DNA from: SFFI01 sp964398655
GTDB taxonomy: Bacteria > Bacillota > Clostridia > Saccharofermentanales > DTU023
Length of the DNA: 64,000 nt
Direction: 5' to 3'
Assembly: GCA_964398655.1 (NCBI GenBank)
Contig: CAYNNG010000003.1
Coordinates: forward strand, 29,508 to 93,507
The first letter of the stretch is position 1. Each line of letters starts with the position of its first letter. The notes under the pieces were generated by a model. The model worked only from the letters and a program-made list of their open reading frames with translations. It ran no database searches and was not told the DNA's origin. Shown here piece after piece: positions 52,070-60,906 of this stretch. The position numbers and the translations under genes were made by a program.

Positions 52070-53013
52070 TGGCAGACGTGAATACTAACACTATGGTTAC
52101 GCTCAACCCTGATAGCTTTAAACCCATTCCGCCTGAAGACAAGTCAGCCGAATTTATGGCTCGGCCTAAGATCACCTACTGGTCCGACGCTTGGCGCCGC
52201 TTCAAGCAGAATAAGGTCGCTCTGGTAGCCGGTATCATGCTGCTCTTGCTGATACTTATGGTCATCTTTGGCCCCCTGCTTTCGCCCTATGAGTTTGACG
52301 CGATCAATCGGGACCTGCGCCACGCTCCGCCCTCTGCGGAACACTGGTTTGGCACCGACGAACTGGGCCGTGACATCTTCACCCGTATCTGTGTAGGCGG
52401 GCGCGTTTCTATCGCCATCGGTATCTGCGGTGCTTTGATCTCTGCAGTCGTGGGTACGCTCTATGGTGCCATCTCGGCCTTTGCCGGCGGTGCGGTCGAC
52501 AATATCATGATGAGAATCGTAGAGATTTTGAACTCTGTGCCCTATCTGCTGGTCATCATCCTGCTCCAACTTTACTTGCGGGAACGTAACCTGGGGACCA
52601 TGCTGATTGCCCTGACTATCACGGGATGGCTGGGTTCTGCCCGTATGGTGCGTGGTCAGCTCTTAGCTCTTAAAAACCAGGACTTCGTTCTGGCCGCCAG
52701 AACTTTGGGTGTATCCCCCATGCGGATCATTCTTAGCCACTTGATCCCCAATACCATGAATATCATCATCATTGCGATCACCTTTGATATTCCTGGCTAC
52801 ATCTTCGCAGAGGCCTTCCTGTCCTTTATCGGTATTGGTATTGAGTCACCTATGACGTCTTGGGGTGCTATGACCTCCATCGCCCAGCAGTCTTTCCTCT
52901 TCTATCCCACGGAAATGCTCTTCCCCTCACTCATGATTGCCATTACCATGCTGTCTTTCGTGCTCTTGGGTGACGGCCTGCGTGACTCCTTAGACCCACG
53001 CCTGAGAGATTAG
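52069..53013 (+). CDS. Peptide ABC transporter permease, OppC/DppC type
   Basis: 314 residues. OppC hallmarks are WRRFKQNKVALVAGIMLLLL, HWFGTDELGRDIFTRICVGG, the EAA loop AARTLGVSPMRIILSHLIPN, and LLGDGLRDSLDPRLRD at the end. The start codon overlaps the stop of the OppB-like gene by one base. Confidence 0.95.
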   Translation: MADVNTNTMVTLNPDSFKPIPPEDKSAEFMARPKITYWSDAWRRFKQNKVALVAGIMLLLLILMVIFGPLLSPYEFDAINRDLRHAPPSAEHWFGTDELGRDIFTRICVGGRVSIAIGICGALISAVVGTLYGAISAFAGGAVDNIMMRIVEILNSVPYLLVIILLQLYLRERNLGTMLIALTITGWLGSARMVRGQLLALKNQDFVLAARTLGVSPMRIILSHLIPNTMNIIIIAITFDIPGYIFAEAFLSFIGIGIESPMTSWGAMTSIAQQSFLFYPTEMLFPSLMIAITMLSFVLLGDGLRDSLDPRLRD

Positions 53014-53029
53014 TGCAGGTGACTAGCTT

Positions 53030-54169
53030 ATGGACAGTAAGAAATTAGAGGAAATGCAAGATACCATGCAAGATACTAAGAATAATACGAAAAAACCTGG
53101 TGATGTCGTCCTAGACGTACAAAACCTGCAAGTTTCTTTCCACACCTATGCCGGTGAGGTTAGGGCAGTCCGGGGCATCGACTTTTATCTGCGCCAGGGC
53201 GAGACTTTGGCCTTCGTAGGTGAGTCCGGCTGCGGCAAAACGGTTACCGCTAAGGCGGTTATGCAGCTGCTTAAAGTTCCACCCGCGGAAATTAAGCCTG
53301 GCTCTGTGATTAACTTTGCGGGCGAAAATGTCCTGACCATGGATAAGAAGCGTCTGCGCAAATATAAGGGCAATGACGTAGGCATGATTTTCCAAGATGC
53401 CATGACCTCCCTCAACCCCACCATGACCTGCGGCAAGCAGATTGAAGAATCCCTGCGCATCCACACTGACCTCTCCAAAGAGGAGTGCAAGAAGCAGGCT
53501 ATTGAGATGCTGCGCCTAGTAGAAATCCCCAACCCTGAGGAACGCTACCGTCAATACCCCCACGAACTTTCAGGCGGTATGAGGCAGCGGGTCATGATCG
53601 CCATCGCCTTGGCTTGTAAGCCTCGGATCATGATCGCAGACGAGCCGACGACGGCCCTAGACGTTACCATTCAGGCTCAGATCATGTCTCTCTTACGTGA
53701 ACTCAAGGAGAAAAATAATACCGCAATTATCTTAGTAACTCACGACCTAGGCGTAGTCGCTAATTTTGCTGACCGCATCCAGGTTATGTACGCTGGCCAG
53801 GTGGTTGAAAGCGGTACAACTCAGGATATCTTCAAGAATCCCCAGCACCCCTACACCTGGGCTCTGCTCAAGTCCATTCCTCGGGTAGACGGCGAGGGAA
53901 AGGAAGACCTGTATTCCTTGTATGGTACTCCCCCCGACCTTATCCTGCCCTTAGTGGGCTGCCCTTTTACCGACCGTTGTGACTACGCCATGCAGATCTG
54001 CCGGGAACAGCACCCCGCAAAGACCGAGTTCGGTAACCACCACTGCGCCTACTGCTGGCTCCACCATCCTCAGGCTCCTGGCCTGGATGCCTTCCCAGAA
54101 GCCCAGACCAAGGTTGACCAAGATTTCGCAATCAAAAAGGCTGCGACTGCAAGCGTAGAGGAGGACTAA
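53030..54169 (+). CDS. Peptide ABC transporter ATP-binding protein, OppD/DppD type
   Basis: 379 residues. The first 25 or so residues are a polar leader (Lys/Asp/Asn/Gln-rich). Walker A GESGCGKTVTAKAVMQLL, Q-loop region GMIFQDAMTSLNPTMT, signature LSGGMRQRVMIAIAL, Walker B IMIADEPTTALD and H-loop LVTHDLGVVAN follow. The C-terminal peptide-transporter extension has GCPFTDRCDYAMQIC. It belongs to the second, complete peptide importer of the window. Confidence 0.95.
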   Translation: MDSKKLEEMQDTMQDTKNNTKKPGDVVLDVQNLQVSFHTYAGEVRAVRGIDFYLRQGETLAFVGESGCGKTVTAKAVMQLLKVPPAEIKPGSVINFAGENVLTMDKKRLRKYKGNDVGMIFQDAMTSLNPTMTCGKQIEESLRIHTDLSKEECKKQAIEMLRLVEIPNPEERYRQYPHELSGGMRQRVMIAIALACKPRIMIADEPTTALDVTIQAQIMSLLRELKEKNNTAIILVTHDLGVVANFADRIQVMYAGQVVESGTTQDIFKNPQHPYTWALLKSIPRVDGEGKEDLYSLYGTPPDLILPLVGCPFTDRCDYAMQICREQHPAKTEFGNHHCAYCWLHHPQAPGLDAFPEAQTKVDQDFAIKKAATASVEED

Positions 54170-54173
54170 GCAC

Positions 54174-55187
54174 ATGAATTCAGAAAATAGAGAAAAAATC
54201 CTCGACGTGCAGGGCCTAACCCAGCGTTTCCGCCTCAACCGCCGCCAGGTCTTAACCGCCGTAGATAACGTCAGTTTCCATATCTACAAGGGTGAAACCT
54301 TTGGCTTGGTAGGGGAGTCAGGCTGTGGTAAAACCACAACCGGCCGTTCTATCCTTCGCATCTATGAACCCTCAGAAGGTAAGGTTATCTATAAGGGTCA
54401 GGATGTAGCTGATCTGAAAAAATCTGAGCTCAAGGCCTTCCGCCACTCTGCCCAGATGATTTTCCAGGATCCCTATTCATCTCTTGACCCCCGTATGACA
54501 GTGGACGACATCATCAGTGAAGGCCTAAATGTGCACTTCCCCAACATGTCTTCCAAGGATAAGCACAACCGCATCTCCCGCCTCCTAATGCGGGTAGGCC
54601 TAAACTCAGAACACGGTGCCCGCTTCCCCCACGAGCTTTCCGGCGGACAGCGCCAGCGTATTGGTATTGCCCGAGCCCTGGCGGTAGAACCTGAATTCAT
54701 CGTCTGCGACGAGCCGATTTCTGCCCTGGACGTATCCATCCAGGCCCAGATCGTTAACCTGCTCATCAAGTTGCAACGCGAATCTGGCCTGACCTACCTC
54801 TTCATCTCCCACGACCTCTCCATGGTCAAGCACATCTCTGACCGTATTGGTGTTATGTACTTGGGCAGCCTGGTAGAAGTCTCGGATAATAAGCAGCTCT
54901 ACGCTAGACCCCTGCACCCCTACACTCACGCCTTGATCTCTGCGATTCCCATTCCGGACCCGGATAAAAAATCCATGGAAGCCAGAGTCGAACTTCAAGG
55001 TGAAGTACCTTCACCCATCAACATGCCTCCCGGCTGCAAATTTGCCGGCCGCTGCCCCTATGCCACGGACCGCTGCCGCAAAGCCGAGCCCAAGCTCAAA
55101 GAAATTGAGCCCGGACACTTTGCAGCCTGCTACCTCTACGAAAACGAGGACGGCAGCCTGAAGGACCAGGTAGACTTTAAGTTTTAG
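54174..55187 (+). CDS. Peptide ABC transporter ATP-binding protein, OppF/DppF type
   Basis: 337 residues. Walker A GESGCGKTTTGRSILRIYE, Q-loop MIFQDPYSSLDPR, signature LSGGQRQRIGIARAL, Walker B FIVCDEPISALD, H-loop FISHDLSMVKHISDRIG, and the C-terminal extension CKFAGRCPYATDRC. Unlike its paralogue at 2682-3704, it has the standard LSGGQ. It starts four bases after the OppD-like gene and ends the operon. Confidence 0.95.
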   Translation: MNSENREKILDVQGLTQRFRLNRRQVLTAVDNVSFHIYKGETFGLVGESGCGKTTTGRSILRIYEPSEGKVIYKGQDVADLKKSELKAFRHSAQMIFQDPYSSLDPRMTVDDIISEGLNVHFPNMSSKDKHNRISRLLMRVGLNSEHGARFPHELSGGQRQRIGIARALAVEPEFIVCDEPISALDVSIQAQIVNLLIKLQRESGLTYLFISHDLSMVKHISDRIGVMYLGSLVEVSDNKQLYARPLHPYTHALISAIPIPDPDKKSMEARVELQGEVPSPINMPPGCKFAGRCPYATDRCRKAEPKLKEIEPGHFAACYLYENEDGSLKDQVDFKF

Positions 55188-55291
55188 TTGATCATTGGGT
55201 AAGTTGCCAGTTAGCCTCGTGCTTGAGGCCTTTTGACCTTCAATACAGCTTGCCTGGTGATGAGCCTATAGATTCTCAGCTTAAACAAATG

Positions 55292-55338
55292 AAAGAGGAT
55301 GTCTCTGCATCACAAAATGCAGCAGACACCCTCTTTTT
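55292..55338 (+). terminator. Terminator of the second peptide transporter operon
   Basis: AAGAGGATGTCT pairs imperfectly with AGACACCCTCTT, with an inner GCAT/ATGC stem, followed by TTTTT. Its GACACCCTCTT arm resembles the hairpins at 32784 and 33985. Confidence 0.87.
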
Positions 55339-55373
55339 AACTTCAGACCTCCAAACACGCTATTGGACCTGAA

Positions 55374-55415
55374 AATGGTTGGTAGAACGGCGTTTTAGCC
55401 GAGCTGCCAACCATT
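55374..55415 (-). terminator. Terminator of the tryptophanase-like gene
   Basis: On the minus strand AATGGTTGG and CCAACCATT with an inner CGGC/GCCG stem, followed by TTTTC. It starts 6 bases after the stop. Confidence 0.8.
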
Positions 55416-55421
55416 CATGCC

Positions 55422-57059
55422 TTAATCCTCGTTCGGATAGGGTTCCAAGAAGGCGTGGAAGTGCCGCATGGGGAGATTGTGGCCCCAGGTGATCCGCATG
55501 TTGGGGATGGAGTCACGGTCTTCGTAGAGGGCCTTGACGGCGGCGATGACGTAGTCTAGATGTTCACGGGAGAGCTGGCTGCGGTTGACGGCGAAGCGTA
55601 CCACGTTGCAGATTTCTGCCTGCTGCTCAGGGGTCTTCAGGTCATATTCCATGGAGAAATCACCCAGCTCTGCGGCCCGGATGCCGTAGCGGCGGATCAG
55701 CTCTAGAGAGAAGCCCTGACCGGCGAATTTTTCGGGTGCGCGCTTGTGATCAAAGAATTCGTCCATATTGATATAGGCTGCATGACCGCCGGCGGGGAGG
55801 ACAATCCCCTTAACCCCTGCCTTGTAAATGCCTTGGGCTAGGTATTCACACTGCTTCACTCTTTCCTCTTGATAGGAGAGCTTGCATTCTTCGTAGAGGC
55901 CAGCTGCCAGGGCCATGATGTCCCGGCCAGACATGCCGCCGTAGGAGTCATTGCCGTAGCAGGAGATTTGCTTAACCTTGATCAGTACGCCGACGTCTGT
56001 TTTGATGGATCCGTCGGGGTTAAATTCGGAGAATTTCCGCCAGAACCGGCCCTTGTCGCGGAAGGCCAGCATGCCGCCCATATTGGCATGGCCGTTTTTC
56101 TTGGCCGACATGGTAAAGCCGTCGCAATAGGAGAACATTTCGGTGGCGATCTCCGCGATGGACTTATCGGCATAGCCCTCTTCATTCATCTTGATGAAGT
56201 AGCAGTTTTCTGCCCAGCGAGCAACGTCAAAGATCAGGGGGATATCATACTTTGCAGCAACCTTGGCGGTTTCCCGGATGGACTTCATGGAGACGGCCTG
56301 GCCGCAGACGGTGTTATTGGTAATAGTGGTATAAATCAGCGGTACCTGGTCGGGTCCCAGCTCCTCAATTAGCTCAACCAGCTTCTCCACATCCATATCG
56401 CCCTTAAAGGGATTCTTCTCGTAGTGGCCGCCTTCCGGAATTTCCCAGAGCAGTTCCTGGTTGAAGAGGTTGCGGGGGATGGAGCCCATCTGCTTGATGT
56501 TGCCCTCTGTGGTATCAAAGTGGCCGTTGGAGGGGATGGTGTAGACTTTGCCGGGCTCCCGTTTATTAAGGATATCCCGCACGATCTCAAACAAGACAGA
56601 TTCGGCTGCCCGCCCCTGCTGGATAATGAAGGAGTTTGGACGTTCCATTTGGAAAGCGCCGCCATTAAAGAGACCGCCCTCTTCTTCATAGAGATAGAGC
56701 TCATCCATGAGGCGCTCTACGTCTGTGCAGTCGGTACGAATGAGGTCAATGGCCTTGTGCCAGTTCTTCTCCCCACCGCGCTCAAACACATCGCGGAAGG
56801 CGTCCAGAAGTACGTAATAGCCCTTGTTGCGGCCATAGGATTCATCACCTAAAAACATGGCCGACCACTGCTGGTCAGTCATAGCGGTGGTACCAGAGTC
56901 CGACAGCATGTCCACGGTCAAGAGCCCAGCAGGGAAGGCGAATTCATTGTAATGGGTAGCCTTGAGGGCACGCTCGCGCTGCTCTTGGGTTACCTGGGGG
57001 ATGTTCCTCGTGACATAGGTCAGGGAACGGGGAGTGGGGACGTTCAATGTGTATTCCAT
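55422..57059 (-). CDS. Tryptophanase / tyrosine phenol-lyase family beta-eliminating lyase
   Basis: 545 residues; E. coli TnaA is 471. PLP enzyme that cleaves an aromatic (or related) amino acid to pyruvate, ammonia and a leaving group. It aligns along the family: LTVDMLSDSGTTAMTDQQW, GDESYGRNKGYYVLLDAF, TTITNNTVCGQAVSMKSI, PLIFDVARWAENCYFIK and the PLP-lysine in MSAKKNGHANMGGM. The extra length is mainly an insertion of about 45-50 residues after residue 90 (FERGGEKNWHKAIDLIRTDC...). The substrate could be tryptophan, tyrosine or another; indole formation is not proven by sequence. No TnaC-like leader was recognised upstream. It stands alone. Confidence 0.87.
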   Translation of the reverse strand: MEYTLNVPTPRSLTYVTRNIPQVTQEQRERALKATHYNEFAFPAGLLTVDMLSDSGTTAMTDQQWSAMFLGDESYGRNKGYYVLLDAFRDVFERGGEKNWHKAIDLIRTDCTDVERLMDELYLYEEEGGLFNGGAFQMERPNSFIIQQGRAAESVLFEIVRDILNKREPGKVYTIPSNGHFDTTEGNIKQMGSIPRNLFNQELLWEIPEGGHYEKNPFKGDMDVEKLVELIEELGPDQVPLIYTTITNNTVCGQAVSMKSIRETAKVAAKYDIPLIFDVARWAENCYFIKMNEEGYADKSIAEIATEMFSYCDGFTMSAKKNGHANMGGMLAFRDKGRFWRKFSEFNPDGSIKTDVGVLIKVKQISCYGNDSYGGMSGRDIMALAAGLYEECKLSYQEERVKQCEYLAQGIYKAGVKGIVLPAGGHAAYINMDEFFDHKRAPEKFAGQGFSLELIRRYGIRAAELGDFSMEYDLKTPEQQAEICNVVRFAVNRSQLSREHLDYVIAAVKALYEDRDSIPNMRITWGHNLPMRHFHAFLEPYPNED

Positions 57060-57171
57060 TTCACACCTCTCTATTTCTAAAATTATTTAGCACGGGGTTG
57101 AGACGGATGGTTTGCGACCGCTAGGGATGTCTACGATAACCGCGGGTTTCTTAAGCGCGGGAGTTAGATTT

Positions 57172-58305
57172 TTACTCTTCCTCTTGGTCTAAGACCTCCG
57201 ATAGGTCCAATTCCAAATCGGTGGTGGCTGGTACGCGCAGGCCGGAAGCGTCTTGAATACTCAAGCCCTTGATGGCCAAGTCATCGTGGATCTTGGCCAA
57301 TTCTGCTGGCCGTTTAACCTTGAGGGTGGTGGTAATGATTAGAGGCTCTTCAGTCCAGATATAGGCATTGATAGATTTATAGACAGGCATTTTGCGGTTA
57401 ACATCGGCAATCACCGTGCTCAGCCAGTGGCTGATCTCTTCATCATCGGCATGTTTGACCAGGGGGTAGGTCCGGCGGTCAATTTGGAGCTTGGCGCAAA
57501 TGATGACGTTGCCGCGCCGGCTGACTTCATCCCAGACAAAGGCCTGGGCAATCCCTGGCTCGGCCTTTAGAAGCCGCTCAATTTCTTCAGGGAAGGCCTT
57601 TTCGCCATTAGATAAGACAATCATGGATTTTTTGCGCCCGGTAATGTGCAAGGCTCCTTCCTCATCAAAGAAACCCAGGTCACCGGTGCGCAGCCAGCCA
57701 TCTTCCGTCAAAGCATCTCGGGTTTTTTCGGGATCATCCAAGTAACCCAGCATGATATTGTCGCCAGAGGCCAAAATTTCACCAATGGCGTTGCCTTCCT
57801 TATCGTAGGATAGATCTTCCTGATCAATCCGCAAGGAAACTCCTGGCATGGGCCAACCGGAAGAGCTGGTTATATTGTGGTCTTGGTGGTTCGTACTAAG
57901 TACGGGACTGGCTTCCGTCAGGCCATAGCCAGGTAAGCAGTTAATGCCAATTGACTCGAAAAAGTCGGCCAGTTGAGGATCAAGCGCACCGCCTCCGACC
58001 ACCATGAGCTTGAATTTACCACCCAGCTGGTCGATGACAGAAGAGAAAATTCTGCGGCGCTTGTCCGCTCTCAAAAAGCTTAAAAATCTGGAAACGGCCG
58101 CGGCATCCTTGAATTGTTTTTCTTTATCTTGCTTACGCAGGGCCCGCATGATTTGCCCATATAAATTCTCAACTATGGCGGGGACCACCATCATAATGGC
58201 GATATGCCAGGTTTTGAGGTTTTTCGCGATATAGCGCAGTCCGTCATTGATACAGATGGTCATACCCAAATACCAGAAGCAATACATGCCCACCGTATTT
58301 TCAAA
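57172..58305 (-). CDS. AMP-dependent long-chain acyl-CoA synthetase, C-terminal part (5' end in gap)
   Basis: About 377 residues remain, open at the N gap. They include FKLMVVGGGALDPQLADFF, the ATP/AMP motif GYGLTEASPVLS, GEILASGDNIMLGYLDDPE, the hinge GWLRTGDLGFFDEEGALHIT-GRKK and the C-terminal catalytic Lys in TTTLKVKRPAEL. These are the signatures of FadD15-like acyl-CoA synthetases. The missing N-terminal part should be about 250-300 residues, far more than 100 bases, so the gap is larger than drawn. It activates fatty acids, probably for membrane lipid use. The TTG reading at 58422 across the gap is not a real start. Confidence 0.85.
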   Translation of the reverse strand, partial: FENTVGMYCFWYLGMTICINDGLRYIAKNLKTWHIAIMMVVPAIVENLYGQIMRALRKQDKEKQFKDAAAVSRFLSFLRADKRRRIFSSVIDQLGGKFKLMVVGGGALDPQLADFFESIGINCLPGYGLTEASPVLSTNHQDHNITSSSGWPMPGVSLRIDQEDLSYDKEGNAIGEILASGDNIMLGYLDDPEKTRDALTEDGWLRTGDLGFFDEEGALHITGRKKSMIVLSNGEKAFPEEIERLLKAEPGIAQAFVWDEVSRRGNVIICAKLQIDRRTYPLVKHADDEEISHWLSTVIADVNRKMPVYKSINAYIWTEEPLIITTTLKVKRPAELAKIHDDLAIKGLSIQDASGLRVPATTDLELDLSEVLDQEEE

Positions 58306-58405
58306 NNNNNNNNNNNNNNNNNNNNNNNNNNNNNNNNNNNNNNNNNNNNNNNNNNNNNNNNNNNNNNNNNNNNNNNNNNNNNNNNNNNNNNNNNNNNNNN
58401 NNNNN
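58306..58405. other. Assembly gap (100 N)
   Basis: Placeholder that removes the 5' part of the acyl-CoA synthetase gene and the start of the following intergenic region. Confidence 0.95.
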
Positions 58406-58498
58406 TATTCATGCCTGATCAAGCCTTGGCCTGGCTTGGACGGCGGTGCCTACAAGGACTCTGCTCGGAGAGGAGTCCGCAGAAGCCGTAATATCTGC

Positions 58499-58504
58499 TA
58501 TAAT
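58499..58504 (+). promoter_or_regulatory. -10 box TATAAT of the SRP RNA gene
   Basis: A perfect TATAAT ends 8 bases before the predicted RNA start. A clear -35 box is not visible; a GGACTC/GAGTCC hairpin lies just upstream. Confidence 0.65.
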
Positions 58505-58512
58505 ATTTTGTA

Positions 58513-58650
58513 CTGCCGCGTCTGACCCGCAGCCATGCCGGTCCCGTGCGATACGGCCCGTGAACCCCGTCAGGTCTGAGAGGAAGCAGCGGTAAGCGGT
58601 AAACCGTAGGCGCCGCGGGTAACCGGTGGGCTGCGGCTCAGGTGCGGCAG
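58513..58650 (+). ncRNA. ffs: Signal recognition particle RNA (bacterial small SRP RNA / 4.5S-like)
   Basis: The conserved apical domain is visible as GTCAGGTCTGAGAGGAAGCA, followed by GCGGTAAGCGG; this is the SRP54/Ffh-binding loop of SRP RNA. The 5' end (CTGCCGCGTCTGACCCGCAG, CCATGCCGGT) pairs with the 3' end (ACCGGTGGGCTGCGGC, GGTGCGGCAG), closing a long rod. A T-run (58655-58663) terminates it. It lies directly before dnaX, the usual neighbour. The RNA guides membrane-protein targeting with Ffh. Ends are estimated to within a few bases. Confidence 0.87.
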
Positions 58651-58675
58651 TAGCTTTTTTTTTCGGAGGTGCCCC

Positions 58676-60433
58676 TTGTCCCAGTTAGCCCTTTACCGCG
58701 CCTGGAGGCCGCAAACCTTTGACGAAGTTGTGGCCCAGAAGCAGGTTGTTTTTCCCTTAAAACAAGCGGTGATCAGCGGTGATATTGGACATGCCTACTT
58801 GTTCGCAGGTACGCGGGGGACGGGTAAAACCTCCATGGCCAAGATCTTTGCCAAAGCCGTTAACTGCCTTAACCCTCATGATGGCAATCCCTGTAATGAA
58901 TGCGCCATCTGCCAAGGCATAAATTCCGGCGCTCTTCTGGACGTTATGGAAATAGACGCAGCCTCTCATAACTCGGTAGATAATATCCGCCGGCTTACGG
59001 ATGAGGTAATGTTTATGCCCTCCGAAGCCCGCTACAAGGTCTATATCATTGACGAGGTCCACATGTTATCGCAGGGGGCCTTCAACGCTCTGCTGAAGAC
59101 CTTGGAAGAGCCGCCGGCTCATGTAATCTTTATCTTGGCGACCACGGAGGTGCAGCGCATTCCCGCGACCATACTCTCGCGCTGCCAGCGTTTTGAATTC
59201 CGCCGTATCCCGCTGGAAGATATTTTCCAGCGCCTTAAAGCGATTGCCCAGGCTGATAAGATCGATATCACCGATGATGCCCTCTTCATGATGGCCCGTC
59301 TGGGAGATGGGGCGCTCAGAGACGCGATCTCCCTCTTAGACCAGGCCCAAGCTGGTATTAAGGGCCAGATCACCGAGACAGAGGTCTTGGACCTGGCAGG
59401 CTTAGTGCAAGACGAATTTTTAGCTGACTTCTGCCAGCAGGTTTTTAACGCGGACTTGCCTGCAACCCTGGCCCTGATTGAAGAGCTGCAAATGTCCGGA
59501 CGTGACTTGCAGCGCTTCTTGCAAGACTTCCTGCGCTATCTGCGGGATATTTTGGTGGTTGGCCTGGGCGGAGACAGCCACAAGCTTCTTGCGGAAAGTC
59601 CCGAAGGCTTGAAACGCCTGCAAGACCTTGCCCAGCTCACAAGCAGCCAAGAAATCATGGCAATGCTGGGCCGGCTTTCACAACTAAATACGGACCTGCG
59701 CTGGTCCACAGATCCGCGGACCAGCTTGGANNNNNNNNNNNNNNNNNNNNNNNNNNNNNNNNNNNNNNNNNNNNNNNNNNNNNNNNNNNNNNNNNNNNNN
59801 NNNNNNNNNNNNNNNNNNNNNNNNNNNNNNGTCATTAATGACAGCCAGGAATCAACACCTCCAGCTCCCGCGCCTGCTCCTGAGGAGAAAGCCACGGATA
59901 GGCCTGCGCAAAGCGATATATCCCAACCCTCAGATCAGCAGTCTGCAGCCCAGTCCACGGACCAGCCCGGAGGTGCGGAATCGCCCGCCCAAATTTCTTG
60001 GAACCAAGTGTTGGATGGCCTGAGAGCGCGTGACCGCTACGATGTTATCCTCCTGATCCGGCCTGCCCAGGTCAGCTGGGAGCAAAATAAGCTGATTATA
60101 CGCTATGAACAGCAGCACAAGGCCCACGCCGCAGCCCTGCAAAGGCCAGAAAATCAGGAAGTCCTCTTGGACGCGGTATATGAATTAAGCCAGGCTAAAG
60201 GCTTGGGCCGCCCTAAGCTGCAGATTGAACTAGCAGGCGAAGAGCTCTCAGGAGACAATCTCAACCCGGAAGAACCTGTATGGGTCCAAAAACTGCGCAA
60301 GGCTAGCGCACAATTTCAGGTACCCTTTGATCCGGCGGATGTTAAACCGCCCACGGCCAGAGACCAAGCAGAACCCTGGTCCAAGCAACCCTACTATCAA
60401 TTCCCGGAGGCGGAAGACAAGCTGCCCTACTAG
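58676..60433 (+). CDS. dnaX: DNA polymerase III subunits gamma and tau (contains a gap)
   Basis: 585 residues across the 100-N gap at 59731-59830. TTG start at 58676, with GGAGGT six bases upstream, directly after the SRP RNA T-run. Clamp-loader ATPase motifs are GTRGTGKTSMAKIFAKAVNC, the zinc knuckle C...CNECAIC, VYIIDEVHMLSQGAFNALLK and sensor 1 FILATTEVQRIPATILSRC. After the gap comes a Pro/Gln/Ser-rich linker and the C-terminal tau-like region (WNQVLDGLRARDRYDVILLI). The true length across the gap is unknown. Loads the sliding clamp in replication. Confidence 0.95.
   Translation: MSQLALYRAWRPQTFDEVVAQKQVVFPLKQAVISGDIGHAYLFAGTRGTGKTSMAKIFAKAVNCLNPHDGNPCNECAICQGINSGALLDVMEIDAASHNSVDNIRRLTDEVMFMPSEARYKVYIIDEVHMLSQGAFNALLKTLEEPPAHVIFILATTEVQRIPATILSRCQRFEFRRIPLEDIFQRLKAIAQADKIDITDDALFMMARLGDGALRDAISLLDQAQAGIKGQITETEVLDLAGLVQDEFLADFCQQVFNADLPATLALIEELQMSGRDLQRFLQDFLRYLRDILVVGLGGDSHKLLAESPEGLKRLQDLAQLTSSQEIMAMLGRLSQLNTDLRWSTDPRTSLXXXXXXXXXXXXXXXXXXXXXXXXXXXXXXXXXXVINDSQESTPPAPAPAPEEKATDRPAQSDISQPSDQQSAAQSTDQPGGAESPAQISWNQVLDGLRARDRYDVILLIRPAQVSWEQNKLIIRYEQQHKAHAAALQRPENQEVLLDAVYELSQAKGLGRPKLQIELAGEELSGDNLNPEEPVWVQKLRKASAQFQVPFDPADVKPPTARDQAEPWSKQPYYQFPEAEDKLPY
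59731..59830. other. Assembly gap inside dnaX (100 N)
   Basis: Placeholder. The dnaX frame after the gap (VINDSQESTPPAPAPAPEE) is in phase with the frame before it only by the arbitrary N count. Confidence 0.95.
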
Positions 60434-60549
60434 AGTAGCCTAAATGAAGTTAAACTCTCAATTGTGTAACTAGCACGTATAAAATACATAACTAGCTGGA
60501 AAGCTCGAAATTACATCCTTGGCTCACAGCTAGCAGAAAGGAATCCTAC

Positions 60550-60906
60550 ATGGCCAAAGGTAGAAAATACGGAGGCTTCCCCGGTGGAGGCAATAATATG
60601 AATCAACTTATGCAGCAAGCCCAACGTCTGCAAAGGCAGATGGCCGAAGCCCAAGAAGAAGCTACGGAATTTACAGGCGAAGCCGAAGTTGGCGGCGGTA
60701 TGGTTAAAGTGGTGGTTGATTCAGACCACCAAATTACCAACTTAGAAATCAAGCCCGAAGTGGTAGATCCCGAAGATATTGAAATGCTGACTGACCTGAT
60801 TACCGCAGCGGTTAATGAGGCGGTGCGCCAGCTGGACAGCAAGACTGAAGAACATATGAGTAAGATTACCGGTGGCTTAGGCAACCTGGGAGGCTTCGGC
60901 TTCTAA
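60550..60906 (+). CDS. YbaB/EbfC family nucleoid-associated protein
   Basis: 118 residues. Central motifs are MNQLMQQAQRLQRQMAEAQE, GGGMVKVVVDSDHQITNLEI and the helical EDIEMLTDLITAAVNEAVRQ. The Gly-rich C-terminus (GGLGNLGGFGF) is typical. It binds DNA as a dimer and is commonly encoded between dnaX and recR, as here. AAAGGAA precedes ATG. Its stop codon abuts the recR start codon. Confidence 0.95.
   Translation: MAKGRKYGGFPGGGNNMNQLMQQAQRLQRQMAEAQEEATEFTGEAEVGGGMVKVVVDSDHQITNLEIKPEVVDPEDIEMLTDLITAAVNEAVRQLDSKTEEHMSKITGGLGNLGGFGF

Noticed and set aside
58406..58422. TTG start of the acyl-CoA synthetase after the gap
   Set aside because: The enzyme lacks its whole N-terminal half in that reading; the true start is in the missing sequence or beyond.
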